This document shows, piece after piece, positions 23,973 to 36,240 of a stretch of 64,000 bases of DNA. The notes under the pieces were generated by a model. It was given only the letters and a program-made list of their open reading frames with translations, was not told where the DNA came from and did no database searches. The stretch is taken from NCBI GenBank assembly GCA_933228895.1, contig OW121846.1, positions 75,466,064 through 75,530,063 of the forward strand. The letters run 5' to 3'. A program made the translations under genes and the position numbers. Position 1 is the stretch's first letter. Each line of letters starts with the position of its first letter. Source of the stretch: Platycnemis pennipes. Lineage: Eukaryota > Arthropoda > Insecta > Odonata > Platycnemididae.

Positions 23973-26745
23973 TCATCATCATCATCGGTCAACAATCGTT
24001 GGATTGGTTTGACGCAGCCCTCCAATTCTTCTTTCAGCCAACCTCTTTATATTAAAGTAATTCCACTCTTTTACACCCTTCAACCTGTTCCATGTAACTC
24101 ATACGAGGCCGGTCTTTTCCATTCTTCTCGTTCACTTTTCCCTCGAGGATTGTCTTCAACAGGCCATCATGTCTTAAGATGTGGCCAATTAAGTTGCCCC
24201 GTCTTCGTTTTAGGGCTTTCAGTAGACATCTCTTTTCTTCCACTCTTCTTAAGACCATTTGTCACTCCGTCGATCCATTTAATTTTCATCAAATTCTTCG
24301 AAAGCACCATATTTCAAATGCTTCCAGCCTTGACTTCTCTGTTGCTGTTATCGTACATGCTTCGCTTCCATATAGTAGAATGCTCCATATGTAAGTTCTA
24401 ATGAAATGTTTCGTCAATTCCATGCTTCTATTTGCAGTTGTAAGCAGGATCTTCAGTTGGTAAAATGCCCTTTTCTCTTGGGTGATTCTTTTTATTGATC
24501 TTCAGGTGGTATCTGGCCATTGTCCTTTCCATAATTCCTAGTGTCATCTATAAATCTCCTTCCGTTTCTGCCATGACTGCTATGTCGTCGGGGAATCGCA
24601 GCAGCATACTGATTTTATCCCCTTGGATATTCACTTTCGGAGACTTTTCTTTGACTTCTTCGATGGCTTTCTTGATGTAGACAATGAATAATTTTGGAGT
24701 CAGCGCGCAACCTTGTTTCTCTCCTTTCTTTATGCTTGATTCTGTACTGCTGGGTCCTGATTTGTTTACGGCCACCGGGTTTTAATACAAGCTATGGATA
24801 ACTCTTCGGTCATTGTGTGATACTCCAATTTATTTCAGAACCTTAAACATCAAATTCCAATCCACGTCAAATGCCTTCTCTAAATCTATAAATGCAACAA
24901 AATTCGGAATATTCTTCTCTATTCTCTTCTCTATAAGTAGCCTGAGGGCAAAATCGTTTCTCTTGTGCCCTTGTATTTTCTGAACCCAAATTGGTCCTCA
25001 TCCAGGAACTTCTCAGCTTTTCGTTCTATTCTAATGTAGATGATTCCTGTCAGTCTCTTTGAGGCATGTCTCTTCAGGCTTATGGTCCGAAAATGATCAG
25101 TTTTCAGCCCTCTTTTTTTGGTAATGGAATTGATGACGTTCTTCTCAAAGTCCGTGGGTTTCTCTCCTGTAGAGTAAATGTCGCAGATGGTCTAGTGATT
25201 AGTAAATGTTTTTTTCCCACATTTTCAATCAGTTCGACAGTAACATCATCTATTCCTGAAGCCCTATTTATCCTCAGGTGCCATAGAGCTGCGTTGAATG
25301 CCGATTGGGGCTCCCAAATCATTCTTATCGACATCATTTTCCTCTTTGATTAATTTCGGTCTAAGATTTCTTCCATTGTGCAGCTCTTCTAAGTATTTCT
25401 TCCATCTCTTTACTTTATCCTCATATTCAATTAAGAGTTTTCCATTCTTGTCCCAAATGAAATTGCATCTTGCACCCCATTCCTTGAAGTGATTCCTCAC
25501 CATCCTGTAGGCAACTTCCACATTTCCATATGCGAGGTGGTTTTGTGCATCTTCGCATATATCCTTCATCCACATTCCCCTTGCTCTTCTCGCTTTACGG
25601 TTTATTTCATTCCTAATTCTTTTGTAGCGAAGTTTCCCTTCATCAATTTTCACATTTATATATTTTCTTCTCTCTTCAATCAAGTCTAAGGCTTCACCTG
25701 TAATCCATGGCTTCTTCTTGACAACTCTTCTTCTCCCCAGACCTTCTTTTGTTGCTTCCTGTAGCCCGATTTTGGTCAATAAAATAAATAACTTCTACAA
25801 ACCACAATTTAAAGTAACACTACCACAACCCGGGTTTCAGTGCATAAGCACCATCTTCAGGTCAAGTTATTCATTTTATTGATAAATATGTCCTACCACC
25901 AAGCCAACAGCGATCTGGTTTTATTTGCCCGATTTTGATGTTATCCCATCTCTTGTCCTCTGATTTCACAGTTAGATCCTCTTCTATCTTGTTTACCCCT
26001 GCCCTCTGAAAGGATAGTCGTGTTTGAGGCTCTTTTATTTTTTCTACTTGCCATGCGTTCTTGATCGATTTCTTCGATTTCTTGATTTTAAAGTGGCAAT
26101 TCATCATCACTATGTTGAGTTCACTGTCGATATTTGCACCCGGGACCTCCTGAACCCCTGTTTCAGTAAACTGTAATCAATTTGAAATCTTCTTTGGTCT
26201 CCGGGCATTATGTAGGTATATCTTCTCCGTTTATGGTTTTTAAACAATGTGTTTGCCTCCACACGTTTGTGTTGCGTGCAGAATTCTATTAGTCTTTCTC
26301 CTATCTAATTTGGATTTCCCAAGCCATGTTTTCCTGTTGTTCTTCCATCTTTACCTTCGTAAACGGCAGCATTTCAATTTCGTAATTAATTAAGTTTTCC
26401 TCTCATTTTACATGCTTCATTACTTCCGTGATATCCTCATTGACATCTTCCACTTCTTCATCTTCGTAGTCCGACGTAGGCACGTAAACTTGCGCCATAA
26501 TGGTATCTGCATGCTTGGCCTCAATCTTCAACATTAAAATCCTCTCACTGTTCTGCGGGAAGCTCTTCATACGCAGTCCTGCACACTTCCTGAGCATTAT
26601 GCCTACTCCAGCGTTACCATTCAGTGATCCGGTTTCAATAATTCTATAACTTCCATTCCAAAAGTCTCCTTCATCAGACCATTTCATTTCACTGATTCCC
26701 TACATGTTGAGATCCATTCTCCGCATTTCCACCTTATCTGACGGT
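23973..26745 (-). mobile_element. LINE (family A, RTE-like), longest copy
   Basis: A 2.77-kb minus-strand element, read from right to left. An apurinic-type endonuclease domain (SEMKW, NGNAGVGIML, QVYVPTSDYEDEEVED; about 26720-26403) comes first. A linker follows (KKKPWITGEALDLIEERRKY region, about 25780-25300). Next is the reverse transcriptase, with motif A as FIDLEKAFDVDW near 24870-24905, a KQGCALTP block, and motif C as RFPDDIAVMAE, where the usual residue is A. The C-terminal tail (LIGHILRHDG) is last, and the element ends in an (ATC)n tail at 23973. An in-frame TAG in the endonuclease, frameshifts and a nested insertion show that it is dead. The first part of the endonuclease is missing. 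Confidence 0.88.
25775..25926. mobile_element. 152-bp nested insertion with 11-bp target duplication
   Basis: The insert interrupts the LINE linker region. GCCCGATTTTG occurs on both sides (25764-25774 and 25927-25937), and removing the insert with one copy rejoins the LINE reading frame across a conserved stretch. Within it, CAATAAAATAAATAACTT (25777-25794) and its near-perfect reverse complement (25864-25881) form an inverted repeat. Between them, on the minus strand, is CTGAAGA, a 5-bp stem with a TTAT loop, then GAAA (25834-25861), like a hammerhead ribozyme core. The long, non-palindromic duplication suggests retrotransposition rather than cut-and-paste. Confidence 0.7.
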
Positions 26746-26863
26746 AACACAACAGATGCTGTTTTTACTCTTATAATGCGGTTTTTATTGTGCGACGACT
26801 TGTTGCCTCAGGTTTACCTTTGGAAATCGTAAAATTCTATTTTTAACATAATTACACAGCAGA

Positions 26864-26955
26864 GACGGTAAAATTTCTATACTATACCTATACTATGTGT
26901 GACCTATACTAGAGTATAGGTCACACATAGTAATTTTTGTACGGATTTTACCGTC
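26864..26955. mobile_element. Palindromic MITE-like element
   Basis: The ends GACGGTAAAAT (26864-26874) and ATTTTACCGTC (26945-26955) are exact reverse complements. In the centre, 26892-26910 and 26913-26931 form a perfect 19-bp inverted repeat separated by AG. The whole would fold into one long hairpin. No target duplication is evident and I cannot assign a superfamily. Confidence 0.65.
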
Positions 26956-28299
26956 ACAGACACTCCAAGATTACTGTGTATCTCGGTATAACACTCCAAA
27001 CCGTAATAAACTTATTTCATTAGTTTTTTTTCACTTAATTGCCTGAAATATAAGTGCTTCGAAAGATATGATCCCATCGTTGATTAATGCCCGGTCACTG
27101 GTACAACTTAAGACTGAAACACTAAAAAATAAGAAATCAGAGACGTCTTGAATTCCTGATTATTCATGGGAATCAAGCTGTAAAAATGATAATTTATAAA
27201 AGGTTTTGCAAGTAGTAAACTTAGTATTATTAGCTGGTTTATCAAGGATTGAAAAGCTTATAAAAGATAAATCTATGCTCTAACTTTCCGGAAGTTGCAG
27301 AGGATTTGCGAATGAAATTGACGTTGATTTCACCCTTGGGTCACATCAAACTATTCAAGAATCTCTTGCGATATATCTACCTATGTTTTATTTGATAATG
27401 TTATGATAGAAAGTAGACTTACATAAGCATAATTTTTCTTCTCGAATTTCTTACGAAAAAAATGAGGAAATCAACAGGGACACTTGCATTATCTCCTAAG
27501 AGAGCATTATCTCCTAAAAATAGCTATTTGCTAATCGGCACGTTCATGTATTAACTCTGAGGGCTCGGTGTTGGCTAAAATATTACTCCTTTCTCACGTC
27601 CGGAATTCCTCGCAGATATGTAGGAGACAGAAGACCAATGAGAGGAAACGAATAAATATAGGTTCCAGTATTAATGGAACCCCGTTGACTTCGAAGAAAG
27701 ACAGGCTTGGATGGCACTATTGCTGCAAAAGATACCGTGGAGTGAGTAGTGCCTACTGGGAGGATTTGGTTAGGATCCCATGGATGTTTGAATGTGAGAA
27801 GCCCAGTGAACACAATGGCTGAATTCAAATGGTGGGGATTTGAGACTTATAGTGTGGATATGAATTTACTCCCACAATTGTGACAGCAGATTACACAGAA
27901 GCGGAAAAATGAGTGAAGTCGAATAGAATGATTTAAGATTTTTTTGTGAAAGAAATGAGGCTGTTTACTAAATTACATACAACAAATTATGTTTTTTTTA
28001 ATTCTTTACCTCTTATCCCACAGCGACATGGCTTGAATCCTACCATTCTGTGCTCAACGTGGATGTGGCAGCTATCTGAGTAATGCGTAGATGTGACCTG
28101 CCTTCTAGAAAGCTCTTGTTGTTACCGATTAATTATTATTTTTCAGTTATATTTCTCTGCCATTGAATATCGTACTCTCGTTAAAGTAATCCATTGAATG
28201 ATCTTTCAACTACCATATTATTACTCTCCATCACTACCATATTAAGGGTTGGATGGCAGAAGGGACAGTTTTGTCTCAATCTCGCCCCAATAATCCTTT

Positions 28300-30808
28300 T
28301 ATTATTATTAAATGATTAGTTACTATAACGTAACTTCCTCCTCCGAGTCTCCGGCTAGCATCAGGTTTCGTTACCGGAATAATTGCCAGAGACTCGAGAG
28401 GGGTCGTGCCTAAGTGTAGCCACGTCCGCCACCGTCTGATAGGTGGCTACCCAGCATTAGGGTTATGCGCACGAAGTAGGCGGAGAGACCCGAAAGGGAC
28501 CGCCTTCTGCATTGCACTTGCAAGAGCATCCGCTCACGCCCTGCACGCTGGGATGCACTTGAGATTCTCAACCAGTGAGCTCTTCATCTGCATCCACATC
28601 TACACGATACCCTGCAAGCCACCGCGAGGGTGTGTGGCAGGGGGTTAAGCTCTTGACACCACCAAACACGCCCACAATGAGGACTACCAGTTTCACAGAG
28701 TAGCCCGCGTACATTTGCCGGAGTTCACACAGCAGATCTTAATATTTAGTCCTTTTTTCTCTCTCCTTCGCTGCCATGCTCGTCTCGGCCGGTGCCGAAA
28801 ACTCGATCACGAACATGGCATGCGAGACATTGTCGAGAAGAACGATATCAGGCTTCATCGCCTCCAACTGCCTGGTGGTGGAGAAGGAATAATTCCACCA
28901 GATCTTACACTTATCGTTCTCCACGACGGACTCGATGTCTCCAGGGGCGTAAGGCAGCACCGGATTCGCGTCTATGCCATAATGGTGTCTTAGGAGGTAG
29001 TACAACACCCGCAGAGCCGAGTTGTGCCGGTTTATGTATGCGTTCTTCGCATGAAAGCTGCAGCCGGAGAGTAGATGACCTAAAGTCTCCGGCTGCCTTC
29101 GGCACGCTCTGGATCTCGTGTCCGGCACGTTATCCCAAAGATGAGGCGACGGTACACGAGGGTGTTGATGACACCATCTTGGCACGTGAGCACGAATCCC
29201 TCGGTTTAGGACTTCAGACATGCGGAGCGCAGGAAGGCGAACGTGAGCTCCTTCGATAGCCCATGCGTTTCCAAGTTTCGATGGAAACTTCCATGCATGG
29301 GATTCGCAGTATGCCTGCGGAGCAGGGTCTTTTGCTCCGCATTCTTTATTTAGAGCTTTATCAAGTCCGCTTTCAGCGACAAGATTGATTTGTTGCACGC
29401 TTCTCCGCTGGAAGTAAGGTCCAAGTTCAAACCGAGGCCGTCTGCTGCCCTTTTCGACGCCTGGAATAGGAACGCCCCTTTGCCGACACTCTCGTGTTTC
29501 TTTACGAGTAGCATAATGGGGTCCGTGCTGTGGAACACGCTACAAGCCGTATTGAGGACTACTCTGTCATGAAGGCACTCCAGTCTTATCAGCCCCCTAC
29601 CACCTAGCTTTCTCGGGAGATACGAACTGGTGACGGAAAACTTCGGATAAAGACTACGATAGATGGTCCTCATTTTCCTCGTTCACCTGTCGAGGTTCTG
29701 CAGCTCGTTGATATTCCATTTGATCACTGCTCTCACCTCCTGCATCCGGCGCTGGGGGACGCCGAGATATTCATACGCTTCGTCATCATCAAGATGATGA
29801 ATAGCGTTTCCGTCAACAAGCTGCACGTCTCCCTGGTCTTCCGAAATTTTCCATTCGCCAAATGGTTGGTCGTGCACTTGTCCAATCCGAATTCCATCCC
29901 TATATCCTCACTGTATCTGCGTACGGTGTCAAACGCCAAGCGCAGGTCTTTCGCGCTTGAAGCATGAAGCTTCAGGTCATCCATAGAGAAAAGATGGGTA
30001 AACTTATGCTCCCTTTTTGACGGGACACCGCACATATATCCCCTGCCTCGTTTCAACTGAACGGACAGTGGGAGGAGAGATAAACCGAACAGGAGGGGAC
30101 CTTGAAAAACGCCACAGCGGTATGTTACCAAATCCGTGTAGTCGGTCTTCTTGCAAGGTGGGTGGTAACAGGCGTTCGATGCAGGACACATCCTCTTGGT
30201 GGACTTTCATGTACTTCAGCATGACTATAATCAGCTCATGAGAGGTGGTATCAAAAGCGTTCTTGTAGTCCACTCAGCCCATTTACAGGTAAGGCTTGTA
30301 TTGAAAAGCGCCCTACCTTACGAAATCAATGAAAAGGTTGTCCTTGCGTCCTCCGATGCCTTTCTTCGAGTCCCTCTGCTCGTACACTTCCTACCATATC
30401 GGTTGGACGTGGCGGAGGATAAGGTCGTTCAAGATGGAAGTGAACGCCTTATATACAGTGTTAAGACAGGTTATAGGTCGGTAATTCTTCGGATTGGACA
30501 GGTCTCCCTTTTTTGGTATTAAAACCGTTCGCCCCCTCAGTCAGCCAGGACGGAATTGGCTCCATCCCTGAAAGGAATGATGTGAAGATTCTGGCAAGGT
30601 GTTTGTGCGTGGAAGGGAAATTTTTCCACCAGAAGTTATTCACTGCGTCTACTACGGGAGCAGTGAAGTTCTGCTTGCCAGAGAAGGCCTTCTTCACATC
30701 ACTTTCTGTGACTGAGGTGGGACAATCCATATCCGCTAGGTGGCTGGGATGGAGAATAACGGAATGACTCCCAATAATATAGGAGTTAGTTATTATTATT
30801 ATATTATT
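28300..30808 (-). mobile_element. R4/Dong-type non-LTR retrotransposon, decayed
   Basis: Minus-strand coding remnants in order from the right: an RT N-terminal part (about 30871-30461, ending SWLTEGANGFNTKKG); RT motif A as DYKNAFDTTSHEL (about 30270); motif C as FSMDDLKL, then FGLDKC; YLPRKLGGRGLI; a zinc-knuckle-like C-x2-C-type block ending HLLSGC, then RHN; and a restriction-like endonuclease signature KPDIVLLD...FVIEFSAP (about 28880-28790). RT followed by a C-terminal zinc knuckle and this endonuclease is the layout of R2/R4-type elements, and the motifs look most like R4/Dong. At least four frame changes, and S in place of the usual residue of the Y/F-x-DD box, show it is inactive. TTA/TAA repeats flank both sides. 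A CR1-like tail piece (about 28590-28650) lies in its 3' region. Confidence 0.78.
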
Positions 30809-32399
30809 CTCAATCACAACCATTTTATTTAACATTTTTATTTCATTCACCAATATATTCACACCACACAACTAATAACATGAAAGAAAAGAGAATGAAA
30901 TGTGTTGTATAGATGTGCCTAGCAAAAATAATCTCTCTATTCTTTGTGAGGATTAATCAAAATTACATCAGCCGTCTCCTTGGTAGAAAGATGAGGAATT
31001 TGTATCCAGTTGATTAGACTAATAATCAGTGTTAGGCTGAGGGAAAATTCCATCAGGAAAACTGCCACTTTATACGTTCCTATTGGACATTCCTTTACTG
31101 ATGCCATGAAATTGTTGTAAAGAATTCCTCAAGATATTCTATGAAAACATCAAGACGGTATATTTCCAAGAAATTCCTTAGATAATCTTAACGGTTTCCA
31201 TCCAAATTCCGTAGGGGTTCTTTTAGTTTTCTTTGGCAATTCCTTCATTAGGCCTAAGGATGACGTTATTTAAATTTGAAAGCAGCGTTGCCCCTCTTTC
31301 TAAATGGGTGAGTCCAAATGGCTTAATGAGCATAGGTATGGGAGATACGGCTGAAAGTGGGAGTGAAACGGTAAAATAAATTGCGGCTCTTCTTGTTGAG
31401 GGATCATAAACAATGGACGCTAAACAATGATCCATTTACTCATTATAAATTATGGTTGGCCAAATGTTTACACAATTAGCGTGAATACCTGTAAAATTAA
31501 CGCTTTATAACATCAATATTAAAGTAAGTAGCGACCTAAATATAGTCAAAAATGGTAAGAGTTCTCTTCGTCTAATTTCCGTCGCAACATTTTAATTCAC
31601 TTCAGAAATATTTCTTCAAGCAATGTGTGGGTTCCTACTACGAAATTTAAAAGCGTCGAATGTCGAAAGATTTTGGTACGGTTAGCTTCTAATGACTTTG
31701 GTATTGTGAAGTTGAATTTTCAAGTCTAACATTGTTTAGTGCTACATAAACACCAGAATGTATCGGAGTGATGAGAGTGAAAGTAGTTATGAGAACAACA
31801 AGTAATTTCTACAACTCTCACCTTTTCAGGTAATTTGTTAAATTATTTTTTATTTGCCCATATTGACTTAGATACTTAGATTACGTATTAGTTTAAATGA
31901 TGTTAATGAATATTTTAAATACATTAAACTTACAGGCGGTCCAGAATAATTTCTGAGGCATTGTGGTGAACAATAACATTTCAGACTCTGAACAATCGAG
32001 TTTAGGAGAAAAATTTGTTTTTATAAACCTCTATCGATATCGAAATACTACAGATAAAAACTGAAAATGTTCAGTGCTATTTACTACCAAAATGACCGAT
32101 ATAAATATTTTGAATGGATTATTTTCTCAGCGTACGTAAGCATTTTGCATTGATTTCGCCAGTAAAGGTGTGAAGCCAAGTAAATGTCGCAATTCAGATT
32201 AGTACTTACTTCTTTGACATCCTCGTCGAAAATTCGAAGTTTGGCAATTAAGTAGACTTGTTGAAAGTAGGGAAAATTGGGAAGGGTGAGGTTTGAGTTT
32301 CTTTCGAATTCCAGTCTTCAACACCCGCTGTATTTTTTCTGGGATATATTTTATGCTTTTCTGTATAGGAGAGCCATTAATATATATGTACTATTAGAT

Positions 32400-32860
32400 A
32401 TATTATACATATATATTTAGTGGTTTTAAGTCTGCACTCATCCGAAGGATATATAACGCAGAAACCCGTAATGCTCGACCAGTCTCCTCGGGCAACGGTC
32501 TGAGGCAGGCCATATAAGCTGGCCAATGATCCACCCAGGTGTTTGGGGATTCTGGTGAACGGGTGCTTCGGCACCCAACCCAGTTTAATATTTTCTGTCC
32601 CTAGGGAACAAAAACGTACTTCGGCCTCGAAGTGGCTGTAAACGGGCGACCAAATTCTCGCCACTTTCATTCAATCGCCTCCCTTAGCATTTCGAGTTCA
32701 AGTGGCTATTGCCAAGGAAGGTATGGGGAGTTTTGCGCTGGGAGTGCGGTGGAATTAAAACTCCTCTATGTGGAGTTTTCATTCCGCTGGCGTTGAATAG
32801 CTCTGCGTTAAGGCAGTAAAAGGGATGATGAATCGGTTGTACGCTAGAGCGTAACTTTTA
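32400..32860. other. Unidentified moderately GC-rich segment
   Basis: This segment stands out from the AT-rich intron by higher GC and ends in the hairpin at 32744-32791. The 97-codon minus-strand frame (32377-32670) has no recognisable domain. It may be an unclassified transposable element. Confidence 0.35.
32744..32791. repeat. Hairpin repeat, imperfect copy
   Basis: An imperfect inverted repeat: 32744-32764 pairs with 32772-32791 around a short loop. The right arm reads GGAGTTTTCATTCCGCTGGC. The same core, GTTTTCATTCCGC, occurs in the hairpin at 34160-34208. Confidence 0.65.
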
Positions 32861-33699
32861 AGGGTCAAATATGGTTTTCAACTGGGCCGTTCGACTCTGT
32901 CCATCTAAATGGTGCGGCTTACGTCATCCTGTGCACATTGCTTCTCCAACAGCACGCAGTAGGAATCTTCTTTCATTTGTAGAAGGAGGTTGAAAGAGTG
33001 GTGTTTTAAGAGAGATAGTGATAGAGAGAGTGTTTAACTAAGTCCACTTTTAGTCGTAATTCTAAATGGTCTTTTTATTTATAGTCAATGTGACAGAAAA
33101 CTTATCAGCATTTCTTGGGCAAGACAGTAGAATACCCCCGAGTTTCATACTGCTAGTATACATCATGCCCCTAACTATTTCTACCGATGCTCATCCATCC
33201 CAAAAACCTCATCATTGTTCGTTAACGGCATATATTTAACATACTCAAAGAATGATTTCCAAGGAATGGCTTTAAACTTTGCTCGCGCAAAACGGAGAGC
33301 GTATACCTCTACCACGTGGAAGTGAATGAATTACCCAACCGATAGCACTTGGCGACATGTTTCATGAGTGGAGTTGATTCCTTTTCTGGCCAATACTTTT
33401 TATTAAAGAATAAACTGGAGCCAGCACAATAAAAAGCTGAAATAGATGTCATCAGGCAAAAAGAACAGTTAATAAATCTTAAATCTCAAAATATGCAGGC
33501 CAAAGTACACATGTTTCTGCTACTGCAACATGCATTTGTTCTCTCGGAATGGGACTACAGTTCCGTCATTTCCCGTTCGTCATAATCACCTGCGAAAAGT
33601 TTTCACTAACGGACTTTTCCATTTCATCGTGGTTTATAGGATACGAGATGTTATGATTTAACCTGATTTTATTTAGGATGAATTCAAATTTTCTTTCAG

Positions 33700-34130
33700 A
33701 TACATTTCAATGTTTAATTGTTGTCTGGTCTAGTCACCTGACGTTAAGCCTTGCTGAACGGCCCTTGTTTTAACGTTGTTTTGCACCTCTTGTCTTTTTA
33801 GCTAAGGTCAATTGGAGGATATTTGCCATCTGGCCTTGCCCTTGTATGTAACGATCCCTTCACCTAATCCCTTGGTGACGATTTCAATTATATAAAGGAC
33901 TTACTTTATACTTTTTGACACCTAGACAAGGCTTAGTCCACAGTTTAGTGTTTACCTACAGCCTAGTTGACGAGATAGCCAGTCGGCGTATCCTGAGGTA
34001 GGTTACTTTCAGTCGTTAGAGTAATTTGCTTGTATTTCATGTGTACTGATATCCAATTGAGTATTTTTCCAAGTGAATCCTATTAAACAAGGTATGCAGT
34101 CAGTATTTAGTCCCACCTTTGGGGGTTAAT
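33700..34130 (+). other. Promoter-like segment, possible solo LTR
   Basis: A TATATAAAGG box lies at about 33890-33899, initiator-like sequence follows 30-60 bases downstream, and ATTAAA lies at about 34081. That order (TATA, start, poly-A signal) occurs in LTRs. I found no convincing TG...CA ends or target duplication, so this remains a guess. No coding sequence adjoins it. Confidence 0.25.
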
Positions 34131-34159
34131 TACGCATTGACGTATTGAGGGGTGTATCC

Positions 34160-34208
34160 CGCCGGCGGAATGAAAACTTCACTAGCCGATGTTTTCATTC
34201 CGCCGGCG
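34160..34208. repeat. Perfect 18-bp-arm hairpin
   Basis: CGCCGGCGGAATGAAAAC (34160-34177) and its exact reverse complement (34191-34208) are separated by 13 bases. It is followed by TTGAAACTCCGCC, which resembles part of the arm again. It is related to the hairpin at 32744-32791. Confidence 0.8.
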
Positions 34209-34349
34209 TTGAAACTCCGCCGAGTGCGATTACGATCTCGGGGGTTGAAGTGATTTCGAGGAGTGATTTCGGGGGTCGTTGCGGCATGTGTTCCGTTGGT
34301 ATGAAAAATAATGCGTTCGAGGTCTACGAGAGCGGAATTAGCCAATGAT

Positions 34350-35333
34350 GAAGGATTTCATAGAAAAAATTTCTCGGAAAGAATTCCAAACGATTAGCAA
34401 GTCAAAGTAGGAAATAAACTCGGCAGAAGTTTCACGAAATATGATGAGCGTAAAATGCATGCCTTGTTCATCTTTATTGCATCTGAATATTTTGGAACAA
34501 GGCAAAAATGTTGTTGCAAGGTATAAGCTATAGTCTTTGATGAGACATTTTTGCTGTTTTGTCTCATTAAATCGTCCTTTGTTTCTCTTTCAACAAAGGA
34601 ATTAATTTATACCCACGGCCCTCTTGAGCCAGCGGGTTGATTGATAAAGTTTGAGTACTTAAATTTACAAGTTTGACAAACTAAATCACACACCTGATTC
34701 AGTTTGAATTAGAAGTACGTGGCCATGTTAATCAACGTGTCATTTTTACTTAATCTGCTTAACTCGAGTAACTGTTTTCTAACAAAGTACTCAAAGAACT
34801 TTAAAAATTACATTAAGCCTATATTTAGGAAGTAATAAATGGAGAGAACTTCAATGGATATTTACAAGATTATTATTGGAAAGAAACCATTAAAATCAGG
34901 CGTTATTACGAGGAAAAATAGTATATTTCACTAAATTTAGTAATATATATTTGTTAAATAAAAAACTAACTGAATAAGCAATTTAATTGAATACATGTTG
35001 TTGAATGGAGAAATACAGTTTGTGCAACCAAAAGATTCTTTCGAACGAAGATGATTGCGCATCAAACATACTATTTCCTAGATGTTGGAAAATAAATTGG
35101 ATATTGTGCTAATATCCGGTGAATCCAACATATTATGAAATCAATTCTTGAGTATTTTCTTGCTCTTATCATCAGAAGGACATTTAATATTTCATGATAA
35201 CTTGAATAGTGTCCTAGTATAAAGATATCAGGAAATTCTGAATCAGAATGGTTACTTCTCCCTTGGAGTGATTCGAAACAATTAAAATGAGTGCAATCCC
35301 AGTAGACAAATTATAGAAATAAATAATTGGCTA
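34350..35333. other. Non-coding AT-rich intronic stretch
   Basis: No gene or repeat recognised. Confidence 0.5.
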
Positions 35334-36240
35334 TTGCTAAATTGGAACGATGATGTAAGATTAAACAGTTTTCAACGCCGCGGAGCACACATTAGCGCTA
35401 GTAGCAGGCGAGGACCTACTGGCACTTTGAATTACTTAAACCCTAGGAGCAGTGGGAAAATATTGGGCTGGAGTAGAAAAGTAGTACACGACTCATTAAG
35501 GAGAAATCCAACGAATATCTTGATACTCATGTTAAGGCAAAGTGTACGAGAAGACCTAGATATTCAAGCTGACGATCATGATCTTTTGGGCTTGTGGGAA
35601 TTGCCGGAAACGAGAGGGCAGATAAATTGGCAAAGGATGCCTTGCTTCTCCCAGAACTAGCGCATACCCTGGTACCATGCGAAGACCTCCGATGTACGTT
35701 AAGTACAGTAGTAAAACAGCAGTGGTACAATGCGTGGGCAAACACAGCCAACAATAAATTGCGGTGCGTAAAACCGGTTGCATCGGCATGGCCTCTTCCG
35801 TTAGGAGTGATCGGAGAGAGGAAGTCGTAGTTACACGCTTGCGGATAGGGCACTGCTCCCTGACCCACTCCTTTCTCTCCACGGAAGAGAAAATTCCACC
35901 GCGCTGTGAAGATTGCGACTCACCTCTCACTGTTCGGCACCTCCTGACGGAGTGTGTTAAGCACCAGGCAGTGCGTAATAAGTTAGATATCAGGGGAGGC
36001 CTAGAACACGTTCTCGGAGACGACCCTGCTCGCCTGAGCCGGGTGATTTTATTCTTCAAAGATTGCCTTTTAAACAAAATTTGATTCGGCCAGCCCTCTT
36101 ATGGTTTTAATAAATTTTTTTATAACAATTCGTAAATACGCCTGTTTAGTTATTTTGATCCTGTGGACATTTTAGGTTGCGTATGGTGCGAATGACCATG
36201 GCCGTCGACGCACCTTAAACCTAACACTACTACTACGACT
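35334..36240 (+). mobile_element. LINE fragment with RNase H end (I/Jockey-like group)
   Basis: A plus-strand remnant of the C-terminal part of a LINE polyprotein. VGIAGNERADKLAKDA at about 35597-35644 is the last catalytic block of the RNase H domain (GNERAD). A frame change near 35780 follows, then TRLRIGHC, then a C-x2-C-x6-H-x4-C knuckle (RCEDCDSPLTVRHLLTEC), and a stop at 36082-36084. The tail after the stop, with GACCATGGCCGTCGACGCAC and CACTACTACTACGAC, looks like the 3' untranslated end. The reverse transcriptase is absent. The clade (I, LOA or R1-like) cannot be fixed from this part. Confidence 0.78.

Noticed and set aside
29390..30522. Plus-strand frames over the R4/Dong-like element
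   Set aside because: They are antisense shadows of the minus-strand retrotransposon remnants.
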